Shown here: piece after piece, positions 34,162 to 43,703 of the stretch
Position numbering within the stretch: the first letter of the stretch is position 1
Layout: each line of letters opens with the position of its first letter
NCBI GenBank assembly: GCA_025057155.1
Contig: JANWYD010000015.1
Coordinates: 28,337-92,336 of the forward strand
DNA from: Chloroflexaceae bacterium
GTDB taxonomy: Bacteria > Chloroflexota > Chloroflexia > Chloroflexales > Chloroflexaceae
Length of the DNA: 64,000 bases
Direction of reading: 5' to 3'
The notes under the pieces: generated by a model
What the model was told of the DNA's origin: nothing
What the model saw: the letters and a program-made list of their open reading frames with translations, nothing else
Databases searched by the model: none
Program-made: the position numbers and the translations under genes

Positions 34162-34487
34162 ACCATTACCTCTGCATATCGTGGCGCGTTTTTGCGCTGC
34201 CATTGGCATATTCTGAAACAGAGCGGGATCCTCGCGACTATGTTGCCAGCGATCGTTCAATCTGCGAAGCGAAGGGCAGCTGCTTATCGCTCGTGAAGAT
34301 GACGCAAAGACCTGACAGGTAGACGCACCGGCCAACCCTGTTCACGCTCCGGGGCCCTGACGCCTACCCGTCAGGGCTCAAAAGCGGGCTCTTTTCAATT
34401 GTTTGGCAGCTTGCCCACGACGGCGCGATACGTGCCCTTTGCGCCGCGCTGGATGGAGTTGAGGCGCAAAAGGGGGCCGCCTCGATC
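34162..34487. other. Intergenic region with a repeat, between asnB-like and glycosyltransferase genes
   Basis: The 326-base gap holds the second copy of the 78-bp palindromic repeat (34302-34379). No gene, clear promoter or terminator with a T-run was seen. Confidence 0.5.
34302..34379. repeat. 78-bp palindromic repeat element, copy 2
   Basis: It begins ACGCAAAGACCTGAC and ends CCCGTCAGGGCTC, has the same length as the copy at 23110-23187, and its ends can pair with mismatches. The middle differs between copies, which suggests that the ends define the element, as in REP-like sequences. Confidence 0.75.
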
Positions 34488-35714
34488 TCAAGGACGCGCC
34501 AGCGATCGCTGTTGCTGCGCGTGCGGCAAGCCCAGCGCGCTCGCAAACAGTTCCACGTTTTCCCGGATCGCCGCCGGGTTATTGGCGAAGGTCATAGCGA
34601 AGGCCCTGGCTGACTCGGAATGCTGCTGGTAGGCCTTATCGTCCATGTCAACACAGTGCTGCAGCGTGGTTCTCCAGGCCATTTCGTCATCGAGCGGAAT
34701 ACCCCAGCCGATTGGCCGATCGGCGAACGTAAACCAGGGCGTCTGGTCGCTCAACAATACCGGGCAGCCAGCGAGCAGCGCTTCAAGAATGACGTGTCCG
34801 AAGTTTTCGCCGAGGGTCGGAAAGAGGAAGAAGTGGCTTTGCGCCAGGGTGCTCACCACCTCCGAGTGCGCCAATTCTCCGTGGTAGGTTATGGAAACGT
34901 GCTTTGGGGACCGGGCTATCAATGCCTGACACTCGTGCCAATAGGCTAGATCTTTCTCTTCAATGGGACCATAGACATCGAGCGAGATCTCGCCCTGTAG
35001 CGGCGCGAGCATGGCAATTGCCTGTTTGAGGTTCTTCTTCGGCACCAGCCGTGACAGAAATACAAAACGTACATTGCCGGCTCGTTTTGAGATCCGGGAA
35101 ATCTTTGGAGCTAGCACCTCTGCCGCGGGGGTCATATTCGAGGCGATGCGTATCTGAGCGCGTTCTCCGATGATGCGCCGAATATCCTCCTGCTCAAGCG
35201 GCGTGGAAGCCTGCCAGATCACCTGGTTGGCCAGGCCGGCGTGAAGCGAAAGGTTGATATAGAGCTGTTTCTTGCGCGTCCGGATTTTGAGCGCGCCAGG
35301 CGAAAACTCGCCTCGCGGCGCGAGGATGACCTGTGAGCCGGGTAGGAGCCCCAGTCGCCGGAGGACGAGGAACCTGCGCGCCAGCGGAGCGAAAAAGCTG
35401 TTCAGGTAGATAATGGCCGGGCGCACCTCTCCGACAAGTGCCAGCAGGTGACGGAACGAGAGCCGATCGGGCGAGGCGTAGTACACCTTGCCCTTGCCTA
35501 CCTGTACCCAGGCGTTGCATTGCACATCCGGGTAGGGTTGCCTGTCGCCAGCGTCCCGGTCCCTCGCCAGAATGTAGAAGTCGAACTGGTCGCCCAGGCG
35601 CTCGACGAGGTTGGCGATCGAGCGAATGGGTCCGCCTGACTTGAATCCGGGCAAATAGTATTCGAGGACGATCAGTATCCTTGGGGTGGTGTGCCGGCCA
35701 GCCGCTTCGACCAT
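34488..35714 (-). CDS. Glycosyltransferase family 4
   Basis: The 408-residue GT-B enzyme starts MVEAAGRHTTPRILIVLEYY. The N-terminal domain has LPGFKSGGPIRSIANLVERL, and the acceptor side APRGEFSPGALKIR is typical of one exopolysaccharide GT4 subgroup. The C-terminal domain has FLSRLVPKKNL, DVYGPIEE and PTLGENFGHVILEALLAGCPV (E-x7-E). It transfers an unknown sugar in repeat-unit assembly. The frame is open upstream to 35972, inside the neighbouring asnB-like gene. ATG 35714, behind a weak AGGTG and 17 bases after that gene's stop, is chosen. Confidence 0.9.
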   Translation of the reverse strand: MVEAAGRHTTPRILIVLEYYLPGFKSGGPIRSIANLVERLGDQFDFYILARDRDAGDRQPYPDVQCNAWVQVGKGKVYYASPDRLSFRHLLALVGEVRPAIIYLNSFFAPLARRFLVLRRLGLLPGSQVILAPRGEFSPGALKIRTRKKQLYINLSLHAGLANQVIWQASTPLEQEDIRRIIGERAQIRIASNMTPAAEVLAPKISRISKRAGNVRFVFLSRLVPKKNLKQAIAMLAPLQGEISLDVYGPIEEKDLAYWHECQALIARSPKHVSITYHGELAHSEVVSTLAQSHFFLFPTLGENFGHVILEALLAGCPVLLSDQTPWFTFADRPIGWGIPLDDEMAWRTTLQHCVDMDDKAYQQHSESARAFAMTFANNPAAIRENVELFASALGLPHAQQQRSLARP

Positions 35715-35731
35715 GTCACCTGCATCCTTCC

Positions 35732-37618
35732 TTACGCAACTATGTTCTGCCGCTGTAGCCAGTCGTGCAGAACGTAGATCCCCCACACGCGACTCCAGCC
35801 AATCTGCCCGCGCTCGAAGCTCTGCCAGAGGTTGGCCAGCCCTTCCCCGCGAAACGGGCCGCTCCCCCGCGAGGCATCGTCGCACAGAACCGCGCGCATC
35901 TCCGCACGCAGGCTTTCGCGCAGCCAGACCGCGAACGGCAAAGTGAAGCCGTGCTTTGGCCGGTTGACACACGCCAGCGGCAGGGCGCCGTCCAGCGCCC
36001 GGGTAAGCAGCGGCTTGGGCTGTGCCGGGTCAACTTTGAGCGCCCCCGGCAGCGCGAAGACCCGCTCGACCAGCACGTGGTCGATCAGCGGGACGCGCAA
36101 CTCCAGGGCGTGGGCCATGCTCATCTGGTCGGCGTCACGCAGAAGCATGCTGAGCATGTAGGTCCGCATTTCAAGGGCGGAGGCGCGGTTGATCGGATCG
36201 TAGGCCCTGGTTTCGACCTCCAGCTCGCCGAAGCACCGCTCCTCCCATCCGGCCGCCCTGTCCAGGAGCTCAGGCGCGACCAGGGCGGCGATCTGGCGCT
36301 CCGTGAAAATCTGGCGCGACGCGAAGTACGGGTGCCGCTCCGCGCGTAGAAACGCGCCCGCCCGCTGGACCATCGGGCTGCCGGGCGCCCGTTCCATCAG
36401 GGTTGCCGTTCCGCGCCGCACAGCCGGGGGAAGCCAGCGTTTCGGCGCGCCCCAGCGTTCCAGCAGCAGGGGTTTGCGGTAGCCCTCATAGCCGCCAAAG
36501 AGCTCATCGCCGCCCAGCCCCGAGAGCGCGACGGTCAGGCCGGCTTCGCGGGTCACCTTCGAGACGAAGTAGGTATTCACCCCGTCAATGCTGGGCTGGT
36601 CGAACGCGGCAAGCACCTCTGGCAATGCTCGGCGCACCTCATCGCCGCGCAGCAGCAACTCGTGATGCTCGGCGCCGATATGGCGAGCCGCGATCCGGGC
36701 ATAGGCGCGTTCATCGTACTCCTTCTCATCGAAGATGACGCTGAAGGTCCTGACCGAGGCGCCGCCGGACTGGCGCATAAGCGCAGCGATGGCGGTGCTG
36801 TCGATGCCGCCGCTGAGAAAGGCGCCGAGCGGCACATCGGCCACGAGTTGCAAACCCACGGCTTCACGGAGTTGCTGGGCGATCTGCGCATATACATCCG
36901 GCGGCGCCAGCGGCAGGACCTGGTCGGGAGCGGGCAGTTGCCAGTAGCGCCGGGTTGTGAGCGCGCCCGCCCGCCAGAGCGCCATATGCCCCGGCGGCAG
37001 GGACCTGACGCTCTCCACGAGGGTAAACGGCTCCTGAACCGCTCCATAGGCCAGGTACGACTGCAGGCCGGCGGCATCCAGGCGGCGGGGAACCAGCCCG
37101 GACGCGAGCAGGGCGCGCACCTCGGAAGCAAAGAGCAGCAGGCCCTGCCCCTGCCAGACGTAGAGCGGCTTCACCCCCAACTGGTCGCGGGCCAGCAGCA
37201 GCGTCTGCTCCCGTTCGTCCCAGATCGCGAAGGCGAAGATGCCGCGCAGACGGGCCACTGCGTCGGGACCCCAGGCGGCATAGGCTTTGAGAATGACCTC
37301 CGTATCGCTCTGGCTGCGGAAACGCTGGCCGAGCGCCTCCAGTTCCCGGCGCAACGCGCGGAAGTTGTAGATCTCGCCATTGAAGGTGATCCAGGTGTTA
37401 CGGTCCGGATCAGCCATCGGTTGGTGGCCGGCGGGCGAGAGATCAATGATCGCCAGCCGGCGATGACCGAAGCCGACCGCCGGATCGGCTGCCCGGAGCA
37501 ACTCGACACCCTGGTCGTCGGGGCCGCGATGGCGCTGCGCATCGGTCATGGCCTGCAGCCGGGCCAGGAGAGACTCCGACCATAACCCGGTGAAAAGCAA
37601 TCCGGCGATGCCGCACAT
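35732..37618 (-). CDS. Asparagine synthase-like amidotransferase (second copy)
   Basis: The 628-residue protein starts MCGIAGLLFTG with Cys2 as glutaminase nucleophile, then HRGPDDQGVELL and FNGEIYNFRALRREL. The synthetase domain has the canonical PP-loop GAFLSGGIDSTAIAAL, LSGLGGDELFGGYEGYRK and ELRVPLIDHVLVERV. It is clearly a different paralogue from the copy at 32182-34161, so two amidation steps, or two acceptors, are possible in this polysaccharide. It lies 3 bases after the upstream glycosyltransferase stop, so the genes form an operon. Confidence 0.93.
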   Translation of the reverse strand: MCGIAGLLFTGLWSESLLARLQAMTDAQRHRGPDDQGVELLRAADPAVGFGHRRLAIIDLSPAGHQPMADPDRNTWITFNGEIYNFRALRRELEALGQRFRSQSDTEVILKAYAAWGPDAVARLRGIFAFAIWDEREQTLLLARDQLGVKPLYVWQGQGLLLFASEVRALLASGLVPRRLDAAGLQSYLAYGAVQEPFTLVESVRSLPPGHMALWRAGALTTRRYWQLPAPDQVLPLAPPDVYAQIAQQLREAVGLQLVADVPLGAFLSGGIDSTAIAALMRQSGGASVRTFSVIFDEKEYDERAYARIAARHIGAEHHELLLRGDEVRRALPEVLAAFDQPSIDGVNTYFVSKVTREAGLTVALSGLGGDELFGGYEGYRKPLLLERWGAPKRWLPPAVRRGTATLMERAPGSPMVQRAGAFLRAERHPYFASRQIFTERQIAALVAPELLDRAAGWEERCFGELEVETRAYDPINRASALEMRTYMLSMLLRDADQMSMAHALELRVPLIDHVLVERVFALPGALKVDPAQPKPLLTRALDGALPLACVNRPKHGFTLPFAVWLRESLRAEMRAVLCDDASRGSGPFRGEGLANLWQSFERGQIGWSRVWGIYVLHDWLQRQNIVA

Positions 37619-37621
37619 AGG

Positions 37622-38833
37622 CTAAGGCCTCCTGGCGCTCAACAGTTCATCGTACTTGTCAAGGTAGACCTTCCCGGCCGCCTCCAGCGAAAAGCGCTGC
37701 TCAGCGACGCGCCGGCCGGCCTGGCCCATACGGCGGCGCAACTCGGGCGCCTCAATGAGCTCGGCCATGCGATTGGCCAGAGCCTGCGCGTCACCAACCG
37801 GGGTAAGGTAGCCGGTCTCGCCTTCGACTACGGCCGTCTCCGGCCCGCCGCAGCGGGTGCTGATCACCGGGAGGCCGCAGGCCATCGCTTCGATGATCAC
37901 GATGCCCAACCCCTCTTCTTCAGAGGGCAACACAAACAGCGAAGCCTCCTGAAAAAGATCGCGGAGCGCCTCGCGGGAGAGGTCAACGTGTATCTCAACG
38001 CGACGCTCAATTCCGAGGGACCGCGCAAAGGTCAGGTCCTCCGGCGAGGGGGCGGTGGCGCCGGCTAAAATCAGCTTCGGCGCCGCGGGGAGCGCCTGGA
38101 TTAACCTGGCATAGGCTGCGAAGAGCATTCGGCAGTTCTTGCGCGGGTCACCCCAGCGGCCGACGCTCAACAGAGGCCCATCATAGCGATAGTCGCCCGG
38201 CCGGAAGAAGGCCGTATCAATGCCCGGAACGCTGAGGACCAGCCGCTCGGGTGGAACCAGAGGGGCGAGCAATTGTCGCGTATAGCTGCTCTCGGCGAAC
38301 ACACAGGCCGTATGTCGTAACGCAGCCAACTCGATCGCCGTAACGGCACGGGTCATTGCCGCGAGCCAGAGCTTGCGCCAACCCCGCAAACGCTTGAGCC
38401 TCGCGACACGCTCCATCCGCACGGTAGTCGCTACAAACAGGCATACCGGGCGACCAACCTCACGGGTCACAAGGGCCCATGCCGGCGTCCCGGCCACAAC
38501 CTGGATCAAATCAAACTCGGCTAGCAGCTCAGTGAGGCAGCGGCGCGGCTGGTAGCGCTGAAACTCAAGCTCGGCAAGAATAGCGCCAATATGGCGATAT
38601 GGTAAACCTTGCCACTCTCCTGCGGTGCACCGCGCGCCTCGCCGCCAACTACCTGGAGCAACCAGGCGCACACTGTTAGGATCACGGGACGAGGTTGCCA
38701 ACGAGACGATCGCAGGACGATAGCGCCCTGACCGCTCCAGCACCTGGTGCAAGAATTGAGCTACGGACGACACACCACCACCTTCAGCGAGGGCGGGCAC
38801 TACCAAACCTATTCGAAACGGCGCCACGCTCAA
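37622..38833 (-). CDS. Glycosyltransferase family 4, probable TTG start
   Basis: The 403-residue GT-B enzyme has IGLVVPALAEGGGVSSVAQFL at its N terminus, then a C-terminal domain with LLSVGRWGDPRKNCRMLF, KLILAGAT and SEEEGLGIVIIEAMACGLPV (E-x7-E). The open frame begins with an ATG at 38863 inside the preceding gene. AGGAGG lies 6 bases before the TTG at 38833, however, so TTG is the likely start, giving LSVAPFRIG. The gene follows the Wzy-like gene by 10 bases and transfers an unknown sugar. Confidence 0.88.
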   Translation of the reverse strand: MSVAPFRIGLVVPALAEGGGVSSVAQFLHQVLERSGRYRPAIVSLATSSRDPNSVRLVAPGSWRRGARCTAGEWQGLPYRHIGAILAELEFQRYQPRRCLTELLAEFDLIQVVAGTPAWALVTREVGRPVCLFVATTVRMERVARLKRLRGWRKLWLAAMTRAVTAIELAALRHTACVFAESSYTRQLLAPLVPPERLVLSVPGIDTAFFRPGDYRYDGPLLSVGRWGDPRKNCRMLFAAYARLIQALPAAPKLILAGATAPSPEDLTFARSLGIERRVEIHVDLSREALRDLFQEASLFVLPSEEEGLGIVIIEAMACGLPVISTRCGGPETAVVEGETGYLTPVGDAQALANRMAELIEAPELRRRMGQAGRRVAEQRFSLEAAGKVYLDKYDELLSARRP

Positions 38834-38843
38834 GTGAGTCCTC

Positions 38844-40394
38844 CTAAAACACTTTATCTTCAAACCTTTTCACAAAATACTTGCGTCTTCCATTCCCAAC
38901 ATTCAGAGTTTTTGCAATCCATACAACAAATACACATATCACCAAAAGCACTACAACTCTTTGCGCGGTTTGAATAACTAAACTGACATATGAATTCTCG
39001 ATGTCTATTAAATCCGGTATAAGAGCCAGATAAACGGGCGCCAGGCCTGAATAGGCGAGTTTTCGAACAAATAGCGCAAGGGCAAATCCCAGTACGATGC
39101 AGGCCAGCACTACCCCTGGCCAACCGCTAAAAATATATGCCTGTCCAAAAATAGTCCTCACCGAAGACGTTTTCGTGCTGGATGGATGATTTAAATAAGC
39201 AATGCTAAATGAAACCCCTTCTGTAATGACCGGCTTATCCGGCCAGAGAGCGCGCGGGACAACATAGGCTGGAATTGCCAGAAACTGATGAAAACCCTCA
39301 TACGGCAATTCTGAAGGTGTTTTTCGGAGAATTACGCCGATGTTCTGACTTATTTCAGCTTGTCGTCCCATTACCTTTTCAGAAAACATATTCCAACCGA
39401 CATCCACACCCTGCCCCCATGTCTCTCGGAAGGCTTTCAAGGAAGACTGCACCATTGATGATGGAGAATTGACGTTGAGATCGTTTATATTTTGACGCAA
39501 ATACTCGGTCACAGGCACTATCGCTATTCCAACATACAGGCTAATAAGAATATAGGGAATATATCGCAAAAGATTATAACCACAGAAAAGGGCAGAAAGC
39601 GCCAATAGTACGATCAACCAGAATGCCGGCTTCATTGTTCCCGAAATTATAGCAAAGATTAATTCTACAACTCCAACGAGGATCAGAAGTCCGAAAGGCC
39701 ATTTTCTTTGGAATACTCGAAGCGCAACCAGTGAGACCACAACGTACGCGCCGCTCTCCAGGTAGCCAATCCACTGATGAAAAGCTGAGAAGGTTCCCCA
39801 GGCGCCCGGGTCAGCAGCATAGGAAATGCCAACCACAGAGATTCGCACCAGTCGCACTAGCACAACTAAGAAATAGAATACCAACACGATGTGGGGGGTT
39901 ACAATGATCAGGTCTGCAAAAAACCTGGAACTATGAATGCTTGGCCGAAACAATAGCAAACCAGATCCATAACCAAGCCAAATACTTGCAAGTCCTGTCG
40001 TCACCAGCAACAACGCCCAGGCAGCATACGGGTAATTAATACCAACAAGATCATCTATCGAGTCTATCAAGACCGGATTGAAGAAAGACGCCAGTCCAGG
40101 AATACCGATAAGAGCAACACACCAAATCGTCATGAGGAATGGGGGATGAGCTAGTACAGGCATTCTTTGATCGTGTAAACGAAGAAACTGACCTCCAAGC
40201 ATAAGTAGGGCTGTCATCAAACCGAGGAAGACAATGTAAAACCAGAGTGCTCCCGAATAGGTAGCAGTATCGGGGTCAAACATTGCAGAAAGGCCGACAA
40301 GAAGCGCAGCAAAGAGGCACACCAGTACCAGAGTAGGCATTAACGATCTGGAAGTCCGCCAATCGCGTCCGCGAGACGTGCCAACACTGCTCAT
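38844..40394 (-). CDS. O-antigen/EPS polymerase-like membrane protein (Wzy-like)
   Basis: The 516-residue protein has about 12 hydrophobic segments and a large loop in the C-terminal half (about 300-410; NVNSPSSMVQSSLKAF, PYEGFHQFLAIPAYVVPRAL). This pattern and its place beside a Wzx-like flippase point to the polymerase that joins repeat units in the periplasmic space. Sequence motifs of this family are weak, so the call depends on topology and context. Its DNA is richer in A+T than the flanks. ATG 40394 is chosen; TTG 40409 is possible. Confidence 0.78.
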   Translation of the reverse strand: MSSVGTSRGRDWRTSRSLMPTLVLVCLFAALLVGLSAMFDPDTATYSGALWFYIVFLGLMTALLMLGGQFLRLHDQRMPVLAHPPFLMTIWCVALIGIPGLASFFNPVLIDSIDDLVGINYPYAAWALLLVTTGLASIWLGYGSGLLLFRPSIHSSRFFADLIIVTPHIVLVFYFLVVLVRLVRISVVGISYAADPGAWGTFSAFHQWIGYLESGAYVVVSLVALRVFQRKWPFGLLILVGVVELIFAIISGTMKPAFWLIVLLALSALFCGYNLLRYIPYILISLYVGIAIVPVTEYLRQNINDLNVNSPSSMVQSSLKAFRETWGQGVDVGWNMFSEKVMGRQAEISQNIGVILRKTPSELPYEGFHQFLAIPAYVVPRALWPDKPVITEGVSFSIAYLNHPSSTKTSSVRTIFGQAYIFSGWPGVVLACIVLGFALALFVRKLAYSGLAPVYLALIPDLIDIENSYVSLVIQTAQRVVVLLVICVFVVWIAKTLNVGNGRRKYFVKRFEDKVF

Positions 40395-40430
40395 AGCCAG
40401 GCATCCCAATCTTGTACGAATAGATGATCC

Positions 40431-41777
40431 TCACTTGCTATCATCTGACTGAGCAAAAATTCTTTCTCGAAATCGATTGATCAACGCAGAGATTTCGCGA
40501 TTCGAGAATAAAAGGCTCGGCCCGGTTTCTCTGCCTATAAATACACCAAGCAATAATGAGACGACCATATAACCAAGCAGTGACGTAATCGCGGCGCCGA
40601 TCAACTGAAATGCTGGCAAAAGCAACCAGAGTAATAAAAGTGTAACGATAACACCTACACCCTCTGCTATAAAAAGGTACTGAGGCCGTTCGAGGCTCTG
40701 TATTGCAGCCGTAAGAACTTGATTGAACGCGGACACACCGCTGGCCAAACACAAGATAATGGCAGTTGGTATGGCCGGTTTGAAAGCGTCTCCGAACAAT
40801 AACGGAATAATCACTGGTGAAAGAACTGCCGCAATTCCGGCAAGCACGACTGAAAGTGCAAGGCCCAGCCACGTACCCTGAGCGATCACCGCCCCCCTTT
40901 TTTCTGATGATGCACCAGCCGCTCTGGGGAGTAGAACTGCTGCAATAGCATTCACAAGCGGAACTACTGCGTTGCTCCACGCTAAGCTCGCAACATATAG
41001 ACCAAGAAGTTTCGGGCCAAGAAAGCCCGCAATTAAAATCTGATCGAGTCGCAAATTTATAACCGCTGGCAGGGTTCCCAACATGTTGGGCAGTCCGAAA
41101 CGCAGCAGTGACCTCATCCTTTCTGTTGAAGGGCGCCAACCTCCCCTCATTCGAATGGCGACGAAACCAGCGGTCAGAACACCGGTAATCGAGTACCAAA
41201 TCAAGAAATCTTGAGACAAACCGACAGGATCTCTCTGTGAGCTTGCTGTATGAAAGACTAAGACACCAATCCATGTGAGTGGCGGAACGATTCGCAGTAC
41301 ATTCCAGACAAGAAGTTCGTTTCTACCACGGAGCGGATGAATTGTAAAACCAAAGACGGCACTGATCGGCAGCCAAAGAAGATAAACTTGCGCGGCCTGG
41401 ATAATAACTGAACGCTGGGCTTCTAATGCCAGGGGCAGCAAAAAGTAACCGATTATCACAAAAGGCAAACAACCAAGGGAAGCAATGCACACAGCAGAGG
41501 ACAGCCACCTGAGAGCTTTATCAGGTTCCCTTGCGGAGTAGTAGACCAAAGCATCTGGCACACCTAATGTAGACAACATCGCGAGTAACATCGGAATGGT
41601 CTGGATTGCAGCCAGCTCTCCTCGTCCAATTGGACCTAATAGCCGGGCCGCGAGGGTTCCAGAGATTAGGCTCAGGCTGGCCAGGAAGACATTGGCGCCC
41701 ATCGTAAGGGCGAGCGCGCTCCCAAAAGATGATGACGACAGAATGTAATGATAGTATCTTCGCATCCGCAATATCAT
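40431..41777 (-). CDS. Polysaccharide flippase (Wzx/MOP family)
   Basis: The 448-residue protein has about 12 to 14 hydrophobic segments. It shows the N-terminal pattern of the oligosaccharide flippases (ANVFLASLSLISGTLAARLL, GPIGRGELAAIQ) and the central FGLPNMLGTLPAVINLRLDQ, then FLGPKLLGLYVASLAWS. It should move the undecaprenyl-linked repeat unit across the membrane. Together with the Wzy-like gene 36 bases downstream it marks a Wzx/Wzy-dependent pathway. DNA is A+T-rich compared with the flanks, as in its neighbours. GTG/ATG alternatives near 41777 would change only a few residues. Confidence 0.88.
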   Translation of the reverse strand: MILRMRRYYHYILSSSSFGSALALTMGANVFLASLSLISGTLAARLLGPIGRGELAAIQTIPMLLAMLSTLGVPDALVYYSAREPDKALRWLSSAVCIASLGCLPFVIIGYFLLPLALEAQRSVIIQAAQVYLLWLPISAVFGFTIHPLRGRNELLVWNVLRIVPPLTWIGVLVFHTASSQRDPVGLSQDFLIWYSITGVLTAGFVAIRMRGGWRPSTERMRSLLRFGLPNMLGTLPAVINLRLDQILIAGFLGPKLLGLYVASLAWSNAVVPLVNAIAAVLLPRAAGASSEKRGAVIAQGTWLGLALSVVLAGIAAVLSPVIIPLLFGDAFKPAIPTAIILCLASGVSAFNQVLTAAIQSLERPQYLFIAEGVGVIVTLLLLWLLLPAFQLIGAAITSLLGYMVVSLLLGVFIGRETGPSLLFSNREISALINRFRERIFAQSDDSK

Positions 41778-41841
41778 TCTAAAGCGCCGCCTCTTAAAAT
41801 GGGCGCCATATTCGCAGTCGTTCCTCTACGAACATAAACGT

Positions 41842-42246
41842 TCATCGGAATTTTTTATTAGCGGCAGGAATTATCTGGCATTGCAGGGCTGCAACAAAAT
41901 ATTGCAACGGCTCAAAGGCATGAACTTCAGCACAATACCGCGATAGAAACAACGAGTGCTGCCCGACATTTGCACCAACATCGACACAAACCGCATTCCT
42001 CCTGCGGGCAACAATGTCCCGCATCAGCAGCAGTTCCGCCTTTTCGTATGCTCCAAAGTAATAGACCCACCAGTCTATATATTGACCCAGATCGCCCTTA
42101 TACTTCAAACCATAGAAGTTCACCTCAAAATGACGCGAGCCACTCCTCTTTGGATTGACAAATCGGTTGATTGTATAATATCTTAATCCGACACGGAGCC
42201 ACTCTTGGCGGCCCACGAATCTCAGGAGCGTGTCTATGTTAAACAT
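41842..42246 (-). pseudogene. Truncated FkbM-family methyltransferase
   Basis: Only 134 residues are encoded: MFNIDTLLRFVGRQEWLRVG, an N-terminal helical part and the SAM-binding start VCVDVGANVGQHSLFLSR plus VHAFEPL. A stop then comes about 18 residues later. Complete FkbM enzymes continue for more than 100 residues with the rest of the Rossmann fold, so this piece is probably inactive. No continuing frame was found in the 64 bases before the Wzx gene. A complete FkbM gene lies at 43704-44567. A start at 42306 is also open. The gap 42247-42447 shows nothing clear. Confidence 0.75.
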
Positions 42247-42447
42247 GGCTTTTACAGTTTTCAACGATCCCCGTGCGCTGTGTTCATATGGCAGATTGAC
42301 GGGCATTGGCTGCTGACCGCAAGTCTCAAGACGTTATATCCCAGTGTAAAAGAAGCCATCGATGTGTGCCGCAGGCCTGCCATGCCGAAGAGCGGGGTTG
42401 AAGCTTATGTCCTGGATTGAACGCATGGGACCGTTCTCCGATGATCT

Positions 42448-43665
42448 TCACGGCTTTTTTTCTCCAGAGCAGTGTATGTCTGTTTGCGGTGAATGGGTTC
42501 CTCGGACTGCTTGTACATACTGCAACGCCATCAATAAGTTTCTACAGGTCATCTCGTATGACCACTCATTGATTCTGATAGACCCATTCCTGGACAGCTT
42601 AGCCCGCAGTTTTTCGTCATTCCTTAACTTCATCAGAAGATCCTCCAGAGCCAGGTGATCACCCGCCCGAAAGACAAATCCGGTCTCACCAACCGTGATA
42701 AGATCCGCGCTTGAGCCAACCTTGTCACTTGTGATCACTGGAACCCCGCAAGCCATGGCCTCATTCACCGTTACGCCCCACGACTCCCGCGTGGCCGGGT
42801 GTACGAAGACATCAGATATCGCAAGGTATCGCGGCAACTGCGAATAGGAGACAAATCCGGCGAGATGGACCTTATCAAGCTGCTCCTGCGCTATCAACTG
42901 TTCAATGGAGCCACGAAGCTCACCATCCCCTACAAGGATCAGGTGGGCGTCAGGACATTTCTTGACCAGCCGCGCATACGCGCGAAGTAGCGTCATAGGA
43001 TCTTCGCGAGGCACAAACTTGAGAATACCCAAAACCACGAAATCCTTTGGGGATATCCCCAGATTAGCCCGAGACTTATCCCTCTCGGCAAAAATCTTGC
43101 TGGAAATGCTTTTCAGGTAATCATTATCAACATTGTATGGAAACAAAAACAACGCCTCGTCCTTGAACCTGTAATGTCTGAGGTATTGCCTGGCCAGGGT
43201 GCCTGTAGGATGGCCCGTAACATAGAGCTTGAAAAACCACGGAAGCGTCGCCTCTTTCAAGCGCCACTTCCACGAATTCTCCTTTTGATAGAGAAGCACA
43301 TTATCTGTGCGAATGCCAACCGGGATAGAGCGCAGTTTTCCCGCTAATGCGATAGCAATATACAACCATTCTCGATAACCCGAAACTACAATCAGATCAT
43401 GGTTGGCTGCAAGCATTATCCGAAGCAACTTGACCTGACTGATCACATCACCGCGCGAGACAATTTTGCGGTATCCGGACAAGGTGTCATTATCCCATTG
43501 ACGAGTATGACCTAATTCAGGATCATGAAAGATATCGGGAGTTGTTGACTTATTAAAGTAGACAGTTAAATCCAGATCGGGCAGTGCGGCGATACGGCGA
43601 AACAGCGGCCCATCAAATTGGGTTGCGCGAGGCTGAATAATGCCGAGCGAGAATTTGCGCATCAT
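42448..43665 (-). CDS. Glycosyltransferase family 4
   Basis: The 405-residue GT-B enzyme starts MMRKFSLGIIQPRATQFDGP. The N-terminal domain has DLIVVSGYREWLYIAIALAG, then GIRTDNVLL. The C-terminal domain has GILKFVPREDPMTLLRAYA, LILVGDGEL and PATRESWGVTVNEAMACGVP (E-x7-E). It transfers an unknown sugar during repeat-unit synthesis. AAGGAG lies 8 bases before the ATG at 43665; a GTG nearer to it is less likely. It lies in the A+T-rich core of the cluster, 38 bases after the complete FkbM gene. Confidence 0.9.
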   Translation of the reverse strand: MMRKFSLGIIQPRATQFDGPLFRRIAALPDLDLTVYFNKSTTPDIFHDPELGHTRQWDNDTLSGYRKIVSRGDVISQVKLLRIMLAANHDLIVVSGYREWLYIAIALAGKLRSIPVGIRTDNVLLYQKENSWKWRLKEATLPWFFKLYVTGHPTGTLARQYLRHYRFKDEALFLFPYNVDNDYLKSISSKIFAERDKSRANLGISPKDFVVLGILKFVPREDPMTLLRAYARLVKKCPDAHLILVGDGELRGSIEQLIAQEQLDKVHLAGFVSYSQLPRYLAISDVFVHPATRESWGVTVNEAMACGVPVITSDKVGSSADLITVGETGFVFRAGDHLALEDLLMKLRNDEKLRAKLSRNGSIRINEWSYEMTCRNLLMALQYVQAVRGTHSPQTDIHCSGEKKP

Positions 43666-43703
43666 GACTAACACTCCTTGAGACGGTTGATTATTTGAAT
43701 TGC

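Noticed and set aside
40441-41274. 277-codon open frame inside the Wzx gene in another frame
   Set aside because: Its residues (Cys, Ser, Arg-rich, no fold pattern) look like a shadow, whereas the Wzx frame shows membrane segments and family motifs.
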